Of a stretch of 7,448 nt of DNA, positions 6,794 through 7,448 are shown piece by piece. Under the pieces are notes generated by a model. That model was not told the DNA's origin. It saw only the letters and a list, made by a program, of their open reading frames with translations, and ran no database searches. This DNA comes from G963674505 sp964575975 (GTDB lineage: Bacteria > Desulfobacterota > Desulfobacteria > Desulfobacterales > SKZT01): positions 1 to 7,448 of the forward strand of contig CAZNTU010000262.1 of the NCBI GenBank assembly GCA_964575975.1. The letters run 5' to 3'. Both the position numbers and the translations under genes were made by a program. Each line of letters starts with the position of its first letter. The first letter of the stretch is position 1.

Positions 6794-6800
6794 CCTCCTT
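6794..6800 (-). promoter_or_regulatory. Strong ribosome binding site of the 404-aa ATPase
   Basis: The minus strand reads AAGGAGGTGA here, a full complement to the 16S rRNA 3' end, 5 nt before ATG 6788. It excludes the in-frame GTG at 6794 as the start. The strength of the site suggests that control of this operon is transcriptional and that it is translated strongly once derepressed. Confidence 0.85.
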
Positions 6801-6802
6801 CG

Positions 6803-6860
6803 TTTGCGCAACTCGATTGTTGCGTAACGTTTTTGTTGCGTAACATCGTAGTTGCGCACG
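6803..6860. repeat. Four 16-bp-spaced copies of a near-palindromic 10-mer (operator-like array)
   Basis: Copies of GTTGCGYAAC begin at 6803 (TTTGCGCAAC), 6819 (GTTGCGTAAC), 6835 (GTTGCGTAAC) and 6851 (GTTGCGCACG), all exactly 16 bp apart; the middle two are identical. GTTGCGCAAC is a perfect palindrome, so each copy can be a dimer binding site. The 16-bp period is about 1.5 helical turns, placing neighbouring copies on opposite faces of the DNA. One copy lies in the spacer of the predicted promoter, one covers the expected transcription start, and two fill the leader down to the Shine-Dalgarno. That placement fits a repressor. The binding protein is unknown. Confidence 0.8.
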
Positions 6861-6873
6861 CCGCTCCTGTCAA
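6845..6873 (-). promoter_or_regulatory. Promoter of the two-ATPase operon
   Basis: On the minus strand an exact TTGACA (6873-6868) is followed after 17 bp by TACGAT (6850-6845), a 4/6 match to the -10. Transcription would start near 6838, giving a leader of about 50 nt before ATG 6788. The operator-like repeats sit in the spacer and downstream of the -10. Confidence 0.65.
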
Positions 6874-6944
6874 GGCGAAAGGGAAAACGCCGCAGGCAAT
6901 CCCTTGGTATCGCATAGACGGAAGGGCATTCCAGACGCGGCAAA

Positions 6945-6982
6945 CCACGAGCCGCCGTGGAAGGCGGCGCTACCGGCATGCC
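6945..6982. repeat. Palindrome-dense block with two mutually exclusive hairpins (REP-like candidate)
   Basis: CCACG/CGTGG (6945-6949 with 6956-6960, 6-nt loop) overlaps GCCGCC/GGCGGC (6951-6956 with 6963-6968, 6-nt loop), so only one can form at a time. The palindrome GGCATGCC follows at 6975-6982. The block lies upstream of both divergent promoters, so it is probably not part of either leader and there is no upstream gene end here to terminate. A dispersed intergenic repeat is the simplest reading; this needs a genome-wide copy count. Confidence 0.4.
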
Positions 6983-7060
6983 CCGCTTTTTCCTAATCGA
7001 GAATCGCAATCCGCGCGGGTCGAATTTTTTCGCGCCACCGTTTCCCATTTTTCCGAAATT

Positions 7061-7069
7061 TGTTAGTAT
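7061..7069 (+). promoter_or_regulatory. Possible extended -10 promoter of the flavoprotein gene
   Basis: TG at 7061-7062, one base, then TAGTAT (7064-7069) forms an extended -10. The -35 position (TTTCCC, 7041-7046) is a poor match, which extended -10 promoters tolerate. The leader to the TTG start would be about 55 nt. Confidence 0.35.
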
Positions 7070-7131
7070 GCGGCGTCGAAGGTTGAAACGATTCCATTGT
7101 TCCAAAAACATCCATAGAAAAGGAGGTCCTC

Positions 7132-7448
7132 TTGTCCAAAAAAATCGTTTTCGTCCAAGGAAGTCCCCGCAAGGACGGCAATACACGGGCCATGGCGGGC
7201 GTGGCCATGGAGGCGGCGAGAACGCGGGGCGCCGTGGTCCGCGAGATCGACGCGACCGGGCTGGAATTCAAGAAGCCGGGGTGTATCGGCTGCCAGAAAT
7301 GCCAGCAATCCGAAAAATACGAATGCTCTCTGGGCGACGGGATCGCCCTCGCGGTGGCGACTCTTCCGGACTACGACGCGATCGTCCTCGCGACGCCGAT
7401 CTATTGGTTCAGCTATACCGCCCAGATCAAGATGTTCGTCGATCGGAT
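7132..7448 (+). CDS. Flavodoxin-fold NAD(P)H-dependent FMN reductase with a [4Fe-4S]-type cysteine motif (C-terminus beyond the window)
   Basis: A TTG start at 7132 follows AGGAGGT (7121-7127) with good spacing and opens a frame that runs to the right edge (105 full codons). GSPRKDGNT (residues 10-18) is the FMN phosphate-binding loop of the NADPH-dependent FMN reductase/flavodoxin-like superfamily (PF03358), and ATPIYWFSYTAQIKMFVDR (87-105) is the conserved second flavin-contact region. Between them, Cys 51, 54, 57 and 65 form C-x2-C-x2-C-x7-C, the compact motif of iron-sulfur flavoproteins (Isf), where it holds a [4Fe-4S] cluster. Related proteins with similar cysteines lack a cluster, so metal binding is likely but not certain. 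The role would be cytosolic electron transfer or reduction of quinones, oxygen or metals. It is divergent from the ATPase operon and looks like a core gene. Confidence 0.87.
   Translation, partial: MSKKIVFVQGSPRKDGNTRAMAGVAMEAARTRGAVVREIDATGLEFKKPGCIGCQKCQQSEKYECSLGDGIALAVATLPDYDAIVLATPIYWFSYTAQIKMFVDR

Noticed and set aside
6803..6860. CRISPR array or plasmid-type origin iterons
   Set aside because: The 10-bp palindromic units with 6-bp gaps are far too short for CRISPR. No replication initiator or A+T-rich melting region is nearby, and the array overlaps a promoter.
2872..6948. A single minus-strand open frame of 1358 codons covering the large NTPase and beyond
   Set aside because: Upstream of 5571 it overlaps the 404-aa ATPase gene in another frame. 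That gene has clear Walker motifs and a perfect ribosome binding site, while the extension translates to arginine- and glycine-rich, domain-free sequence.

Overview
This is a bacterial window with a mid-range G+C content, roughly 50-55% by eye. It has strong Shine-Dalgarno sites, a mix of ATG, GTG and TTG starts, and no RNA genes. The families present (YheT hydrolase, TIGR02574-type antitoxin, AAA-ATPase-like/PD-(D/E)XK protein, archaeal-type ATPases, cysteine-rich flavoprotein) are spread across many phyla. I cannot assign a taxon; a Gram-negative environmental or gut lineage is only a guess.

Layout. (1) 1-229, minus: the N-terminus of a YheT-type alpha/beta hydrolase, running off the left edge. 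(2) 230-673: an A+T-richer intergenic region with divergent promoter-like elements and no convincing gene. (3) 674-1166, plus: a toxin-antitoxin pair with an intact antitoxin overlapping a RelE/ParE-type toxin whose C-terminal third is replaced by unrelated charged sequence. (4) 1199-2788, plus: a 529-aa AAA-ATPase-like protein with a C-terminal PD-(D/E)XK nuclease domain, a family often found in mobile or accessory DNA. (5) 6788-2872, minus, convergent with the previous gene: a tight two-gene operon. Its first gene is a 404-aa archaeal-type P-loop ATPase. Its second is an 899-aa protein with a P-loop NTPase, a winged helix, TPR-like helices and four 31-residue HEAT repeats. (6) 6789-7131: a divergent regulatory region. 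(7) 7132-end, plus: the start of a flavodoxin-fold NAD(P)H/FMN reductase with an iron-sulfur-flavoprotein-type cysteine motif.

The most interesting part is the two-ATPase operon and its control region. Upstream of the first ATPase is a good promoter (TTGACA, 17-bp spacer, TACGAT). Four copies of a near-palindromic 10-mer, GTTGCGYAAC, sit on it at exactly 16-bp intervals, from the -35/-10 spacer down to the Shine-Dalgarno. This looks like a repressor array holding the operon silent. The second protein has the switch-plus-sensor layout of STAND/NLR-like proteins, and its HEAT repeats still show DNA-level traces of recent duplication. Neither protein has a recognisable effector domain. A tightly repressed, two-NTPase sensing or conflict module is my inference; its function is not shown by sequence alone.

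The core genes at the two ends (YheT, flavoprotein) flank a TA remnant, an ATPase-nuclease and the two-ATPase operon, which together look like an accessory insertion.
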